NCBI GenBank assembly: GCA_039090855.1
Contig: CM077016.1
Coordinates: forward strand, 52,223,436-52,287,435
Source of the DNA: Macrothele yani
Taxonomy: Eukaryota > Arthropoda > Arachnida > Araneae > Macrothelidae
Direction of reading: 5' to 3'
Length of the DNA: 64,000 nt
The stretch's first letter is position 1. Every line of letters begins with the position of its first letter. The notes under the pieces were generated by a model that ran no database searches, had not been told where the DNA came from, and was given only the letters and a program-made list of their open reading frames with translations. The translations under genes and the position numbers were made by a program. Positions 31,669 to 42,722 of the stretch are shown here, in pieces.

Positions 31669-31800
31669 CCGCTGTGGTGCAGTGGAAGAATGTCCGGCGC
31701 GTAACTGGAAAACCCTCGATTCCCGGTGGTGGCCAATGAGAATTTTTCCGTGACTCACTTAAACGTGGAAAGAGCGATTACTTCTATTTGTTGTACAAGT
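31669..31800 (+). mobile_element. tRNA-like head with tail, possible third SINE family
   Basis: GCCGCTGTGGTGCAGTGGAA...CTCGATTCCCGGTGGTGGC folds as a tRNA-like shape with wobble-rich acceptor pairing. An anticodon loop CGCGTAA would read CGT. It is followed directly by the TTTTTCCGTGACTCACTT tail shared with the fold-back arms, which suggests a SINE over a functional tRNA. Confidence 0.45.
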
Positions 31801-32500
31801 CTATTCCAAGTCGAATTGCTTGTGTTCTGAAAGCCCCAGGTCGGCCTACAGCGTAGTGATAAAATGCTCTCCACAAATATTTGTTTCCATTATTTTAAAA
31901 AAACCCTGTAGGAATTTTGCGAAATAAATTTGATTCGCAGTGAAAGCAAACGGAACGCTGCTGGACGTGACGGATGTATGCACTGCAGAGGTTTCCAATT
32001 GTAAATTTTCTGATTATGGGACTATCGGAAACGGAGCTGTCTGACTGCGTAGCACTGGTAATGTAAGATGACGCTCAAATACAGCCCACGAGGAACTACG
32101 CAATGCTTATGGCATAGATATTTGGACATCTCCACTGCAGCTCACGGGAAGTTGGCGACTAAAGTGGATTGAATCACCAGCGAGTACTACAAATCTTGCA
32201 ACAACACCGCTCGCGCACGTGTTCATGCCATTTTCAGAAGTCACTGAAGCATCGAGCTCCAAAAAAAAAGGGATCGAATATGTAAACGTACATGTATTTA
32301 ACATATCCGGAATTCTTACCCAATATCGCATGGACAGGCGAGTCGTAGTTCACACAAAATGGTGCAGGGAATACATATAATGAGCACTACTGGTCACCGG
32401 TTAGCCCATACTGAACCACACATCAAGTCAGGGAGGTCCACCAACGTTTGTTGGTGTCTATTAAGCAACTATTTTGGTATGACCCTTTATTTTGTTTTAA
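31801..32500. other. spacer, nothing recognised
   Basis: No coherent open frame, inverted repeat or tRNA-like motif that I can support. Confidence 0.35.
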
Positions 32501-32875
32501 CAATAGCACTTGAACGCTGAACAATACTTTTCATCTGGAAAGATTGAATCTAGCAAATTTCTTAGACAATTTGCCATTTCAGCTGTTCATAACAGCACGT
32601 GGCACCTGCACGACGGAGCTCCAAGAAAGACCATGGTTAAACCATCTTTTTTACCAACGCTGGATAAGACACGAAGGTGGAGTAGCATCGCTTCCAACAC
32701 CAGACCTCAGCTCTTTTGATTTTCTGTGAGACACGTGACGGCACAGGTCTATGCAACCCTACTGTTGTAGATTCTAGATCTACAACAGCTGGTAGCGGCT
32801 ACATGTTCCAATGCTGACGTAGAAACACTTAAAAAATTTTGTGATACGTTGCACCAAATCGTGGTGATACACTAG
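32500..32875 (+). pseudogene. decayed mariner-like transposase fragment
   Basis: Frames give LDNLPFQLFITARGTC, then WHLHDGAPRKTM (HDGA motif), QRWIRHEGGV and PTPDLSSFDFL, in the order seen in the 20960-21928 element (HDGA, RWIGRGG, SPDLT..DFFLW). Heavily mutated. Confidence 0.6.
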
Positions 32876-32929
32876 CTGCACCCCTTTCTAAGAACAGCTG
32901 TACGAGTGCCTTGTGTAAACAAAAGCCAA

Positions 32930-33520
32930 CAACATGGTGCAACTTTGCACCACGTTAAAATACAAGGTTGCATCTCATTTTGTACCATATTGTTGATTTT
33001 GTTTGCACCACACAATGGTGTACCTTTTAGTTGGTGGAGCACCACTTTTTGGTGCAATCTACGACAAAATTTGTAACTGTGTAAGTTGGAAAGCATGCAA
33101 AGACAGCCGATTGAAAGCTTGCAGGTGTGGATTTTTACTGATAGTAGGCATTATTATTTCCATATGCCATAAATTCAGTTTGTTTTTTAATTTGAACCGT
33201 ATGTTATAGCGTTCTCTAAACAGTTGAGCACTGCTTCTTTGTGTTTAAATTGTACTGTTCTGTGGATTCCTTCCCATCTTTTGTTACAACTTCCCTATCT
33301 TCGAAGAAGGCAAGATTGTAACTTTTTTCCTCCTAATGGTGGCAAGAGGGTACACAGCGTTGTATTAGCATGTAATGGCGTAGGGGTTTCTTATAAAACC
33401 TGAAGAAAAGTAGCTCTCACAGTTCTGAAGATATTGGCCTGGTTCACGATTTTCTTTTCCACTCTGTATGCAGACCATATATAAGGAGTGTCATTATTCC
33501 TTGTGCAAAATCAAACCAAA
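32930..33520. other. spacer with TTTGCACCA-type words
   Basis: Repeated GGTGCAA/TTGCACC words at 32936-33060 form loose inverted pairs; otherwise nothing named. Confidence 0.3.
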
Positions 33521-33524
33521 GATA

Positions 33525-34411
33525 CAGGGAGTCCCACTCACTACTGAACCCGGCATTTCTTTAATAATATTAACACCAATGAAGCGATTGCAACGAAATT
33601 TCAAGTAGACTTACCTAATTTCGTGCGAAATGTGATGACATCGCAACATGTGCTAGAAGTGGCCATCATTTGCGCCCAGACTGCATTGAACCTGGCGCTG
33701 TCCGCCAGCCAGCCGGAGTGCTCCTTAGAGGCAGACACATTCCCAAATGTGGCTTAACAGAGCAGCAGTCCGCCAGCCAACCGGACGCGCCTCTGCTGCT
33801 TTGTTATGCCTTTTCGCTGAGCGTGTCTACACAATAGGTTGTTGATAGTGATTGCTCGTGTTCGTGGCTGTTCGCGTACATGTGACAATGTACCGGTATG
33901 CTCTGGAGGAGCGAGTGTTTATTGTTCGAACTTATTGGGAAACAGAAACTGGACGACGTAGAACTCTCCATTGGATATTACCAGCATGATGGAGCGACAT
34001 CACCCACCAGTATGGCCACAATTCAGTCCTTTTTCAGCGACCGCGTCGTTTCGAAGTGTGTATGCCACCGCGCTCACCCGATCTGACGCCTCCTGATTAC
34101 TTTTTATGGGGGATATCTAAAAGGGAGAGTTTACCAGTTAAGAAACGGCGAACCATAGATGCCTCGAAAGCAAACATCACCAAAGAAATTCAGGCGGTTA
34201 CGGCGGACGTACTGGCAAGGACTTTCCACAATATGGTGCGCCGGGTTCAATGGTGTCTGGACGCAAATGGTGGCCACTTCCAGCACATGTTGTGATGTCA
34301 ACACATTTTGCACGAAATGAGGTAAGTCCACTTCAAATTTCGTTGCAATATCTTCATTGGTGTTAATATTATTAAAGAAATGCTGGGTTCAGTAGCTAGT
34401 AGGACACCCTG
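33525..34411 (+). mobile_element. mariner-like element with about 155-bp TIRs, internally deleted
   Basis: Starts CAGGGAGTCCCACT, ends AGTAGGACACCCTG; TA on both sides (33523-33524, 34412-34413). The long TIRs contain AAGAAATGCYGGGTTCAGTA, AATATTATTAAC and GCACGAAAT-type words and include the 3' end of the transposase frame. The interior has a short N-terminus (MYRYALEERVFIVRTYWET) joined by deletion to the catalytic C-part. Confidence 0.85.
33889..34295 (+). pseudogene. mariner-like transposase, internal deletion
   Basis: N-terminus MYRYALEERVFIVRTYWET near 33889, then after a deletion YYQHDGATSPTS (catalytic HDGA), SFFSDRVVSK, and in another frame MPPRSPDLTPPDYFLWGISK (third Asp) to LDANGGHFQHML at 34295. 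The HTH remainder and first catalytic Asp are missing. Confidence 0.75.
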
Positions 34412-34413
34412 TA

Positions 34414-35776
34414 TTATCTAGAATTTAAGATTTATTAGGGAGGAACACAAGCTCCAAATTTATTTATTTTTTTCAAGACGTAATTTAAATGTTTTGGGAA
34501 GTCATTTCCATCTCTGGCATTTCACGCTTCCTTACGAAACATGGTTGTCGTGCAGGCAAACTTCGAGACTGCCCCGCTGCAAATTTGTTAATATGCTCAT
34601 CCTCTAGATTGTATACTTTACACCATTCAGTGGTTATTTTACACTGGCAAATGTCACTGTAGGTGCAAAATGAGAAGTACGAAACACTTGACTCACACAA
34701 ACAATTGCAAACTCTTCCAAATTCTATAAAGCGACGAGTTTAATAGGAAATCCGAATAACAAGAGTAAATTTCTATGTGTCGATCACGTCAAAGAAACAG
34801 AACTTCACAGAATGCAAAATGTCTCCTTTTAATGATTCTTTGGTCTTTAAAAGATCTCAGACAACAACGCATCCTCTTCACATTATTGGCAGGCGTGTGT
34901 TAAAAAAAAAACCTGCATCGTTAAGCACAAGAGAATTAATTTGCACGTTTGCGAACACAACTGTTAAAAGTAAACAGAAAATGTGACTTTTACAAGCAGA
35001 AAAGAATTACACGCTGTACCCAGAAGACTCTGAAGTTTAAATTCTATTTCATTTTGGCAGCTGGTGTTTGTTCTGTAGATTTTCAGATAAAGAAAACTAA
35101 CCTGACGAAGATAAAGCATTGACATCAACGTGCTTCCCAGACAGAAATAATGATTCCAGACCTGAAGTTTGCGTCACGAAAAAAAAAAAAAAAAAAGGTT
35201 ATCAGTCTTGCAAAGGTAAAGGTTTATATGCAACTTTATTCCACTAAAATTTGAACGTTCTATAGTTGATTAGTCGTACCTGAATGTACATCTTGTTTAA
35301 TCAAGTAAAATGAACTGCAGAAGGTCTAAGCACAGCCGCTTTTATTTTATTTATTTTTTTGTCTTTATAATCAACATTACTGATAAGTCAGGTTTCCACT
35401 GTTTTTCAGAGGCCATGCAGCTGGCAGAGTTCAACTAGAAAAAAAAACAGCTTTTATTATGGGATGTTTTTTTGGAACATTTAAAAACAAAAAAGATGAC
35501 ACGGAATTTCCGGTTGTAATGAGAATTTCTTTTTAATCCTTTCTGACGCGAATTAAATTTTTCAAAGTTGCTCAGAGTCAATGCAACCAGTTAAAAAGAA
35601 ATTAGCCGGATTTCTATATTCGATAAAACATCCAAAAATGGAAACCTCCACTACCGGCTAAAAAATATCTTACAAAAATTAACAAATGGCGCACAAAAAA
35701 TTTCCCATAACAGAAGGAAGTAGCCGAGTCAGATTTTCAACTCGAACAGTTAAAAGAAGAAATTAAAAAGGAAACA
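34414..35776. other. spacer, nothing recognised
   Basis: AT-rich with poly(A) and poly(T) runs. Small frames at 34485-34700 and 34777-34986 resemble nothing I know. Confidence 0.35.
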
Positions 35777-35949
35777 TGTATAACGTTACCCTTTTTCGTG
35801 TGCAAGATTGATGTTACGCTATGTCTAAAACCATGACTAAGGAAATGTTGAACTAAATGAGAATACGATGCAATCAATAGTTTACGGCCAGACGAAGCAT
35901 GAACAGAAGCCAATTTACGATATACACTATCTACCAACAAGTAATTGGA

Positions 35950-36551
35950 CACCTGTGATAGCAAAGGAAAACGAAGTTTATTCACCTTCAGTAGTTGGTG
36001 GAGCCTCCACGAGCGGCGATTACAAGCTGCGATCCTCCGGGGCATACTCTCAACCAGGCGTTGTACGACGGCTAGCGGTATTTTCTTCCACTCTGCTTGG
36101 AGAAGACAGGTCAGTTCCTTCACCGATTTCGGACGGTGGGGGCACCCCTTAAGTCGACGCTCCAACTCGTCCCAGAGGTGCTCAATAGGGTTAAGGTCCG
36201 GGCTCTGCGCAGGCCAGTCCATTCGATTAACCCCATTGTCACCATACCAAGCCATGGTGGACTTCGCAACATGACAGGTGGCATTGTCATCCTGAAAGTA
36301 ACATGGGTCCACCCCGTAAAACAGCCACAACGTAGAAAGCGCATGGTCATCCAAAATGGTGCAGTAGGTCTCGGCGTTGAGTCTACCATGAATTGCGACC
36401 AAGGGTCCCGTGACATACCAGGAGAAACACCCCATAGCATTATTCCACCGCCGCCGAACTTCACAGTTGGCACAATACAATCCGGCAGGAGGCGTTCTCC
36501 AGGCAGACGCCAAACCCAGACCCTGCCACCCGAATGGTAGTGGGTAAACCT
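35950..36551 (-). pseudogene. Tc1 transposase C-terminal part, second copy
   Basis: In two frames: [17 protein letters not shown], then after the shared frameshift [33 protein letters not shown] (second Asp), [21 protein letters not shown] (Glu) and QAEWKKIPLAVVQRLVESMPRR, ending near the TIR. Confidence 0.85.
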
Positions 36552-37055
36552 TTATTCGTTGCTCCAGAGAACCTGTTTCCACTGTTCAACGGTCCACTTT
36601 CGACGTTCTTTGCCCCACGTTAGCCGAGCAGCGCTATTGGACTTGGTGATCAAAGGCTTGAGTGCGGCAGCACGTCCATTATAACCGAGCAGATAGGCTT
36701 CCTTACGGATGGTATTCATCGAGAGTACACTCCCGGGTGCCTTTTGAAACTCCTCGCGGATGTGGCCCATCGATTTGGTGTGGTTCTTCCGAATTTCTCT
36801 GGCCAACACTCGTCGGTCTCTAACTCCCAGTTTTGTGGGTCTGCCGGGTCGGGGCACATTCCGGAAGTCACCTCTCATCTTCCACTTGCCAATCACGTAG
36901 GCCACTGTCGATTTTTGTTCCTTCAACTTGCTGGATATGTCACGTATGGATCGGCCATTTCTGTGACACTCGACGATTACACCTTTCTCGAAATCAGAGA
37001 GCTCCGAACTGCGTGGCTTGTTGCATGCGACTGGTTGCGTTGTTGTTTCCCACAC
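36552..37055 (-). pseudogene. Tc1 transposase N-terminal part, second copy
   Basis: MPRSSELSDFEKGVIVE-type HTH after a short in-frame leader from ATG 37055, then GRPTKLG, IKS/TKSMGHIREEF second HTH, and QWKQVLWSNE followed by TAA. The first catalytic Asp codon is AAC (Asn) and the next Ser codon is TAA, so the catalytic core is cut off. The HTH is single, unlike the 23.9 kb copy. Confidence 0.88.
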
Positions 37056-37332
37056 GATATTTAACGGCGGCGGCAGTGACGTGTATCAGGACCAGAGATA
37101 TCGTCGATTGCAGGGGTGTCCAATTACTTGTTGGTGGATAGTGTACTTTTATTGGTCCAGCAATGATTGAAGAAATCCACAGTATAGCTACATACGAGGT
37201 CCGATCAGAAAGTTCCAAAACTAGGCCGATATACAACAAAGTACTTACTACGTTACTTAAGTCTGGGTATGATCTCCTCAAAGTAGTCTCCTTGGGCAGC
37301 GATACACCGCTGCCAGCGTTTTTGCCACTGTT

Positions 37333-37562
37333 TTTGATTTTTTTTTTTTTTTGATTGGAGGTTTAACGACCACCGTGAGCAACTCAAATGGGCTATAAGC
37401 AGTCGCCCGTCCCTAATTTAGGGTCACTGGCTCCAGGGAAGGGAGAGAACCAGTGCCGTAAGACAAACACAACATCCATGCCTGACCGGGATTCGAACCC
37501 GGACCCCTTACGGACGAATGATCAGAGGCCAACGCCTTAGACCACTGCGCCACCGGGGCGGC
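37333..37562 (-). mobile_element. tRNA-derived SINE with 11-bp TSD, inside mariner
   Basis: TSD TTGCCACTGTT at 37322-37332 and 37563-37573. Full-length main-family copy. Confidence 0.95.
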
Positions 37563-37569
37563 TTGCCAC

Positions 37570-38310
37570 TGTTGGAACGCTCCCTGGAAATCCTGTTCGC
37601 GAATCGTGTCAAACATAGTCTGCGATTCGCGCTGGATCTCGTCCACGGTTTTAAAACGGCAACTCTTGAGCTTCAGCTTCATCTTCGCAAACAGAAGTCT
37701 CAGGGGGCCAAATCCGGTGGGTGAGGAAGGGTAGTCATGCTGTTGCAGCTACAAAACTGACGTGCTGGCAAAGCTCTCTGAGCTTCTGAATTGTCGTGAT
37801 GGAGCAGGAAATCGCCCCTGAGCCACATTTCAGGTCGTTTGAGGAGAATGTCCTCCCTAAGACGCCGCAGAACATCGCAGTTAAAAAGGGCGGTGACTGT
37901 CTGGGCCCTGGGGGACGAATTCAAGAAGAACAACCCCACGAATGTCGAAGAACACGATGAGCATACTTTTGGTTGCACTCCGGACCAGTCGGGCCTTCTT
38001 CGGTCCTGGAGATGCCGGGCTCTTCCACTGCGACGACTGTTGTTTGGTGTCCGGGTCGTAACCGTAGGCCCAAGTCTCGTCCCCAGTAATGACCCGCGAC
38101 GGGAACGTTGGTTCATTCACCACCTGCTGACGAAGATCTCGACAGAGTACGACACGGCTCTAGTTTGCATGCAGTCCGTACCGAAACAGCAGCTGTGTGT
38201 CCGGACGTGGTCACCAAATATCGTGTAGCACAGTTTCCGATGTTCACAGAACGACGCCACTCGGCACAGTGACTCAAGAAGGTCACTGTCCTCAACCGCC
38301 GCTCGCGCAT
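37570..38310 (-). pseudogene. mariner transposase, degraded
   Basis: From about 38310: RTACKLEPCRTLSRSS-type linker, VNEPTFPSRVITGDETWAYGYDP, QWKSPASPGPKKARLVRS, MLIVFFDIRGVVLLEF; further on LELCQHVSF and LKLKSCRFKTVDEIQ pieces. Several frameshifts; the HDNA motif is not readable. DD34D-type family by the TGDETW motif. Confidence 0.75.
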
Positions 38311-38583
38311 CCGCGTACTGTCATCTGTTGGCGCGCTACGTACTTAGTGTCGGAACGTTTTGATCGCACTACGTATAATACAGTATTATCGAGCTTTTAC
38401 ACAGATCGAACATCTCCACACACACCCATATACTAAGCAACTGCTGTATCATCCTTTTTATCTATCGTTATCACATTCATAACGTCACTACCTCTGATCT
38501 CAAAAAAAGTGTTCCCAACCTCATATTTGTGAGAGAGAAGATGTCGCGTTAAGTTTAGAATGTGCAAAAGAGAACAAACTCAA

Positions 38584-38799
38584 TTTTTTTTGACTGGAGG
38601 TTTAACGACCACCGTGAGCAACTCAGTGGGCTGTAAGCAGTCGCCCGTCCCTAATTTAGGGCTACTGGTTCCAGGGAAGGGAGAAAGCCAGCGCCGTTAG
38701 ACATACACAACAGCCATGCCTCACTGGGATTCGAACCCGGCCCCCTTTCGAACGAATGATCAGAAGCAATCGCTTAGACCACTGCGCCACCGGGACGGC
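38584..38799 (-). mobile_element. tRNA-derived SINE with 9-bp TSD
   Basis: TSD CAAACTCAA at 38575-38583 and 38800-38808. Empty site present at about 10800 (GAACAAACTCAGATTTACAT). Confidence 0.93.
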
Positions 38800-38899
38800 C
38801 AAACTCAAATTTACATATGAAAAAGGAACTAAAAATGAGAATTATATTAGAATATACGTCACACAAGTTATAAATCTACGCCTTCTAGCGGAAGAATTT

Positions 38900-40470
38900 T
38901 GCACAATAGGAAAGTTGAAAATTGGCGAAAAATATTTTTCATGGAAAAAGTTATGCTAAGGGAAAAGTAGTTTTTAAATACGTCTCCCGGAAGCAGAGAT
39001 AGAGCGGGGGGGATTGACCTTTACGCCGCTTGCAGGGTTCTGTATTATTTAAAAAAGATAATGCTCCACTACTCTATTGTAGAAAACGGCATACAGTAAA
39101 AAAAAAATTCTCAATAGGGTTTTTAGAAGTGGAGATACAGCTGCAAACAAAAGTACACAAACATCATCTAGCGACAGAACTGTGAGCTATGAAACTCCTC
39201 AAATACTAACCTAAAGTTTTCTGCAAGGTTTATGCCATCCGGTGGTGAAAGAATTTTTTAAATCGCCCATGTAGAAGCACAGATATTCAGAAAAACAGAT
39301 TAGGCATTTGCGCCACCTAGCGGCGAAACTGTGCATTTTTCGAGGAAGAAAATATACTCCAAGGGTTTTCATTGTTAGTAGCATCAGAAAGAAAAAATAT
39401 TTTCAATCGGGTTTTTAGTCCCGCAGATATTGCTGTAAACGGAAGCGTCAGCTTACACCCTCCAGTGGCAAACTTGTGCGTTAAGAAAAACTTGAAATTA
39501 GATCAGAAACATTTCGCGGCAGAAACGCTCTCCAACAAAGAAATATTTTTTTTAAATCTGAGTCCTATGAGATAACGACAAAAATAAGATATACACCTAC
39601 AACACCTGGCGGAAAAATTAAGCAATATTTTAAGAAAGTACTCTCAACAGAACTTCCCAAATGAGCAACATCGATTCACGAAAAATTTCTCAATCCAGTT
39701 TTCAGAAGGTTAGATTCTTCTGCTAATAAGTCAGAAGCGGAATTGGACGCTGACACCCCCAGGTGGCCAAACCATTTTTATCAAAAAGTAGAAATTATAA
39801 TCAGAAAATTTCCCCCATAAGGAGCTGTATTCGATGCAGGAAGAATTTCTAAAATCGGAGTTTTAGAAGCAGAGATATCGGGGGAAACGCATTTTACCTT
39901 GATGCCTCCTAGCGGGAAATTTATGCGTTACTTGAAAAATGTGAAACTATATAAAAAAAAAATTGGCCACCGGAAACGCTTTCCAAGAAATAAAAAAAAA
40001 GAATTCAAATCGGTTTCTTAGAAGCAGAGGGATCGACAAAAATAAGATACGTCTACGCCCCTGGTAGGAAAACTATGCGCTATTTCAAGCAGCAGATATT
40101 TTCAGAAGGCTTTCGGAGGTGAGCGGTATCTGTCCACGAAAGGATTTTCTGAATCCAGTTTTTCAGAAAGTTTTTTTTTTTTTTTTCTGCAAATGCATCA
40201 GAAGCTGAAATAGACACTTACGCCCTGTGGTGGCTAAACCATTTGTTACCAAAAAAAAAAAAAGAAATTACGTGCAAAACATTTCCCATCGGGAGCTGTA
40301 CCTGATGGAGGAAGAATTTTTCAAGCTAGAGTTTTAGAAGATGAATATATGGGGGAAATGAAATTTAACTTTACGCCTTTACGACCCTAGGGGAAAATAT
40401 AGTTATTACTTGAAAAAGGAACTTGCCTAAAATAATCTTCGTTATAAATGCCATCGAATGAAAATAAATC
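38900..40470. repeat. degenerate satellite-like array, about 146-155 bp monomer
   Basis: A motif like TTAGAAGCAGAGATAT...ACGCC(cc)TAGCGG.AAA.T(A/G)TGCG recurs about every 142-170 bp, at roughly 38985, 39123, 39268, 39414, 39560, 39716, 39862, 40017, 40164 and 40334. Every third unit is more alike: GGGGGAAA at 39880 and 40350, GACAAAAATAAGATA at 39577 and 40033, and AGGTGGCCAAACC/TGGTGGCTAAACC at 39762 and 40231. This suggests a three-monomer higher-order unit of about 460 bp. Confidence 0.75.
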
Positions 40471-40637
40471 CTGAAAGAAATACGGAATTACGCCATATAG
40501 TACAAATTTTGAAGATGACAATCCGATTTTTGGCGTAAATGTGACTAGGATGGTAAGTCAGATAATATCCGAAAACTTGAAAATTTTCATCGTCCTGGAG
40601 CGGTCCCGCTAATATGACAGAAACGAATTAGTGTTAA

Positions 40638-41107
40638 CCCTTTAACTCGGGGTTAGCAAAATGGGTGGGATTTCTGTTGACTCTCTTCATACCATTCTTG
40701 CAAAACAGCCGAGTTCATTAGAAAGCGTTGCTCTCCCCCTAGCTTTGTTATTCAAAGTGTTCATTTAGGGGGGTGACAAACTGATCTTTTCCGATTGATT
40801 ACCTGCTAAAAGGATGACCGATGAGCCTTAGAAGAGAGAAAGGACATTTCTGATTAACTTGTTTATACCTAATTGACATGATGTCCGTGTCAGGGGGACC
40901 AGCCTTTTCCATCATGCCTTGTGTCATGGAGAAGAGTATGAAGGACTGAGAGGAAGCTGTTATCCCGACTGACATGTTTATGGTTAATATTGCTGAGATG
41001 TAAGGGGAGATTGAATTCTTTTGCCATAGCTTTCGTAAAACCCCGCCGTTATGTGAACATTCTCTTCGGGGAGAGAAGAAAATTTGGGTACATCGGCTGC
41101 TAAAACG
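40638..41107 (+). mobile_element. piggyBac-like MITE, copy B
   Basis: TTAA at 40634-40637 and 41108-41111. Left end CCCTTTAACTCGGGG; right end GGTACATCGGCTGC followed by a mutated terminus. Shares internal words with copy C: TTCATTTAGG, GATTACCTGCTAAA, CATGATGTCCGT, CGTTATGTGAACATT. Confidence 0.8.
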
Positions 41108-41383
41108 TTAAAAAAACTGCACTGAAGCATAGAACAAATTTGTTCTATTCTTGGCTATTATTCGGACTGGGCACTGCATTCCAAAGTGTCCCGCGTGTGG
41201 TTCATTTCTCATATGCCCGCTTCACAGAAGAGTGACTTGAAGAGCACAGGAATTTACGGCGCCATTTGGTTTTTACACATCAATCGCTTAAAGATTAAAA
41301 TCGTGTTAGAGCGTCCTAGTCGATTTTGTCGTTCGATTTTTACATTAAGAGTTTGGACCTTAAAAAAATTGTTGCAGTTTCGG

Positions 41384-41450
41384 GGTTTAACGACCACGGC
41401 GAGCTACACCTAAGGCTATTAACAGTCGCACGTGCCTAGTTTATGGGCGC
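41384..41450 (-). mobile_element. SINE main family, short 3' fragment
   Basis: GGGTTTAACGACCACGGCGAGC...AACAGTCGCACGTGCCTAGTTTA matches about 65 bp of the SINE 3' half. Cut at the border of the TIR element that follows. Confidence 0.65.
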
Positions 41451-41452
41451 TG

Positions 41453-42722
41453 CCTTGGTAGCACAACCACGTAGAATTTACGTTGAAGTTACATTCCGCT
41501 TAAGGTTGAATTCACGCAAAAAGTGTGATAAAACTTACGTTGAAAATGTCCAAAGCATCCACGCAAATTCAACCGTATGGTTTCAACTGCCGAATGTCAA
41601 CCATTATTCAACCTTTTTTCAACGTTGATTCCACCACATTTCAGCTATTTTTCGACCAAAAAATTACTGTAATTCTACCGAAATTCTAGCACAGCCTTAA
41701 TCACAAAGGGTTTTAGCTCAAGAGGGCCACAGCCTAACTTTAACAGCTGCTGTAACTCTTAATTCAGATTATGCCACTAAGGCGTGGGTGTTTTTATATA
41801 ATATGCTACACCATTTAATTGTAATTTTTGCCCCTATAGTTCACTTTAATTTATGGGAAATATAGCCCTCAGTAAAATCTGCCAATTAGGACAGACTTCC
41901 TGAAGGCTATATTTCTGACGTTTAAAATTTATTGCGAGCTTAATTAATTGTTCTCAGGTTGGTGCAATGTAGCACGACGACCATGGCACAAATGAATGAA
42001 AAAAATGGCGGCAACATTTTCACTTCTAGTACGGATATAATATGCTGCATACTACTCATATGTACAAATGAAAATAGCTTCCACACTTATTACTTCCATA
42101 TCTTGTAATATTTCGAAAAACTACACCAACGAGGACGGAGGGGGACAAACAAAACAACGAAATGTCAGACTTCGTGATATATATCCACATCGATATTCAG
42201 TAAACTTGATTATTGTAAAATTCACCAATATCGATAGACGCTATAAGAATGTATGCAGTCCTAGAACGGTTTTATTTATAATTCATATAATTAAAGAGGT
42301 AAACGTCCAGATATTAAATATTCTTACTAGCTACTCTTGATTTGTCAGTGAAATACAATACTAAAAGTAATACATGTTTCAGCCAATTGCGGAACTACAT
42401 ATAAAGCTATAAATATAAATGTATTTTTTGAAAACATATATAGGTGACATATCGGCGCCGTGCGGTTTCCAGTGCGATCAACGATGTTTGAAATTAGAAC
42501 GTAAATTCGATGTCCATTTAATGCTTCCCAGTATGTACACGTTTAGTTGAAATTTTGAAGTATAAAATGTACATTGAATTTACGCATTAATTTTCAGCGT
42601 TAATGCCAGTTTTTCTGTCCGTGTAAATTTGACATCGAATTTCCGTGAAAATTTTCAACCTTTTCTCGTTTTAACCTTTTCCCCCAATTTCAACATTTAA
42701 TTTACGTAGCTGTGCTACCAGG
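41453..42722. mobile_element. TIR element with TGGTAGCACA ends, unclassified
   Basis: Left end CCTTGGTAGCACAACCACGTA, right end in reverse complement CCCTGGTAGCACAGCTACGTA, both then reading AATTT/AATTA...TTGAA. Internal ends carry further TTGAA-rich subrepeats. About 1270 bp, no transposase recognised, TSD unclear. Superfamily not determined. Confidence 0.7.

Larger units (their letters stand above)
35925..37143 (-). mobile_element. Tc1-family transposon, second copy
   Basis: Same family as 23831-25279. TIR CACTATCTACCAACAAGTAA; TA flanks (35923-35924, 37144-37145). 1219 bp. The transposase carries a stop and the same frameshift as the other copy. Confidence 0.93.
37195..38373 (-). mobile_element. 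mariner element with SINE inside
   Basis: TIR-like ends CGAGGTCCGATCAGAAAGTTCC and, reversed, CGTAGTGCGATCAAAACGTTCC; TA at 37193-37194 and 38374-38375. Minus-strand transposase remnants include RVITGDETWAYGYDPDTKQQSSQW (first Asp) and FFDIRGVVLLEFVP. Interrupted by the SINE 37333-37562 near its 3' end. Confidence 0.85.
35777..38866. repeat. duplicated segment, copy split by three insertions
   Basis: Ancestral sequence pieces 35777-35924, 37146-37192, 38376-38583 and 38800-38866 align with 10386-10864. The gaps are exactly a Tc1, a mariner (itself holding a SINE) and a SINE, each with its target-site duplication. Confidence 0.8.
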
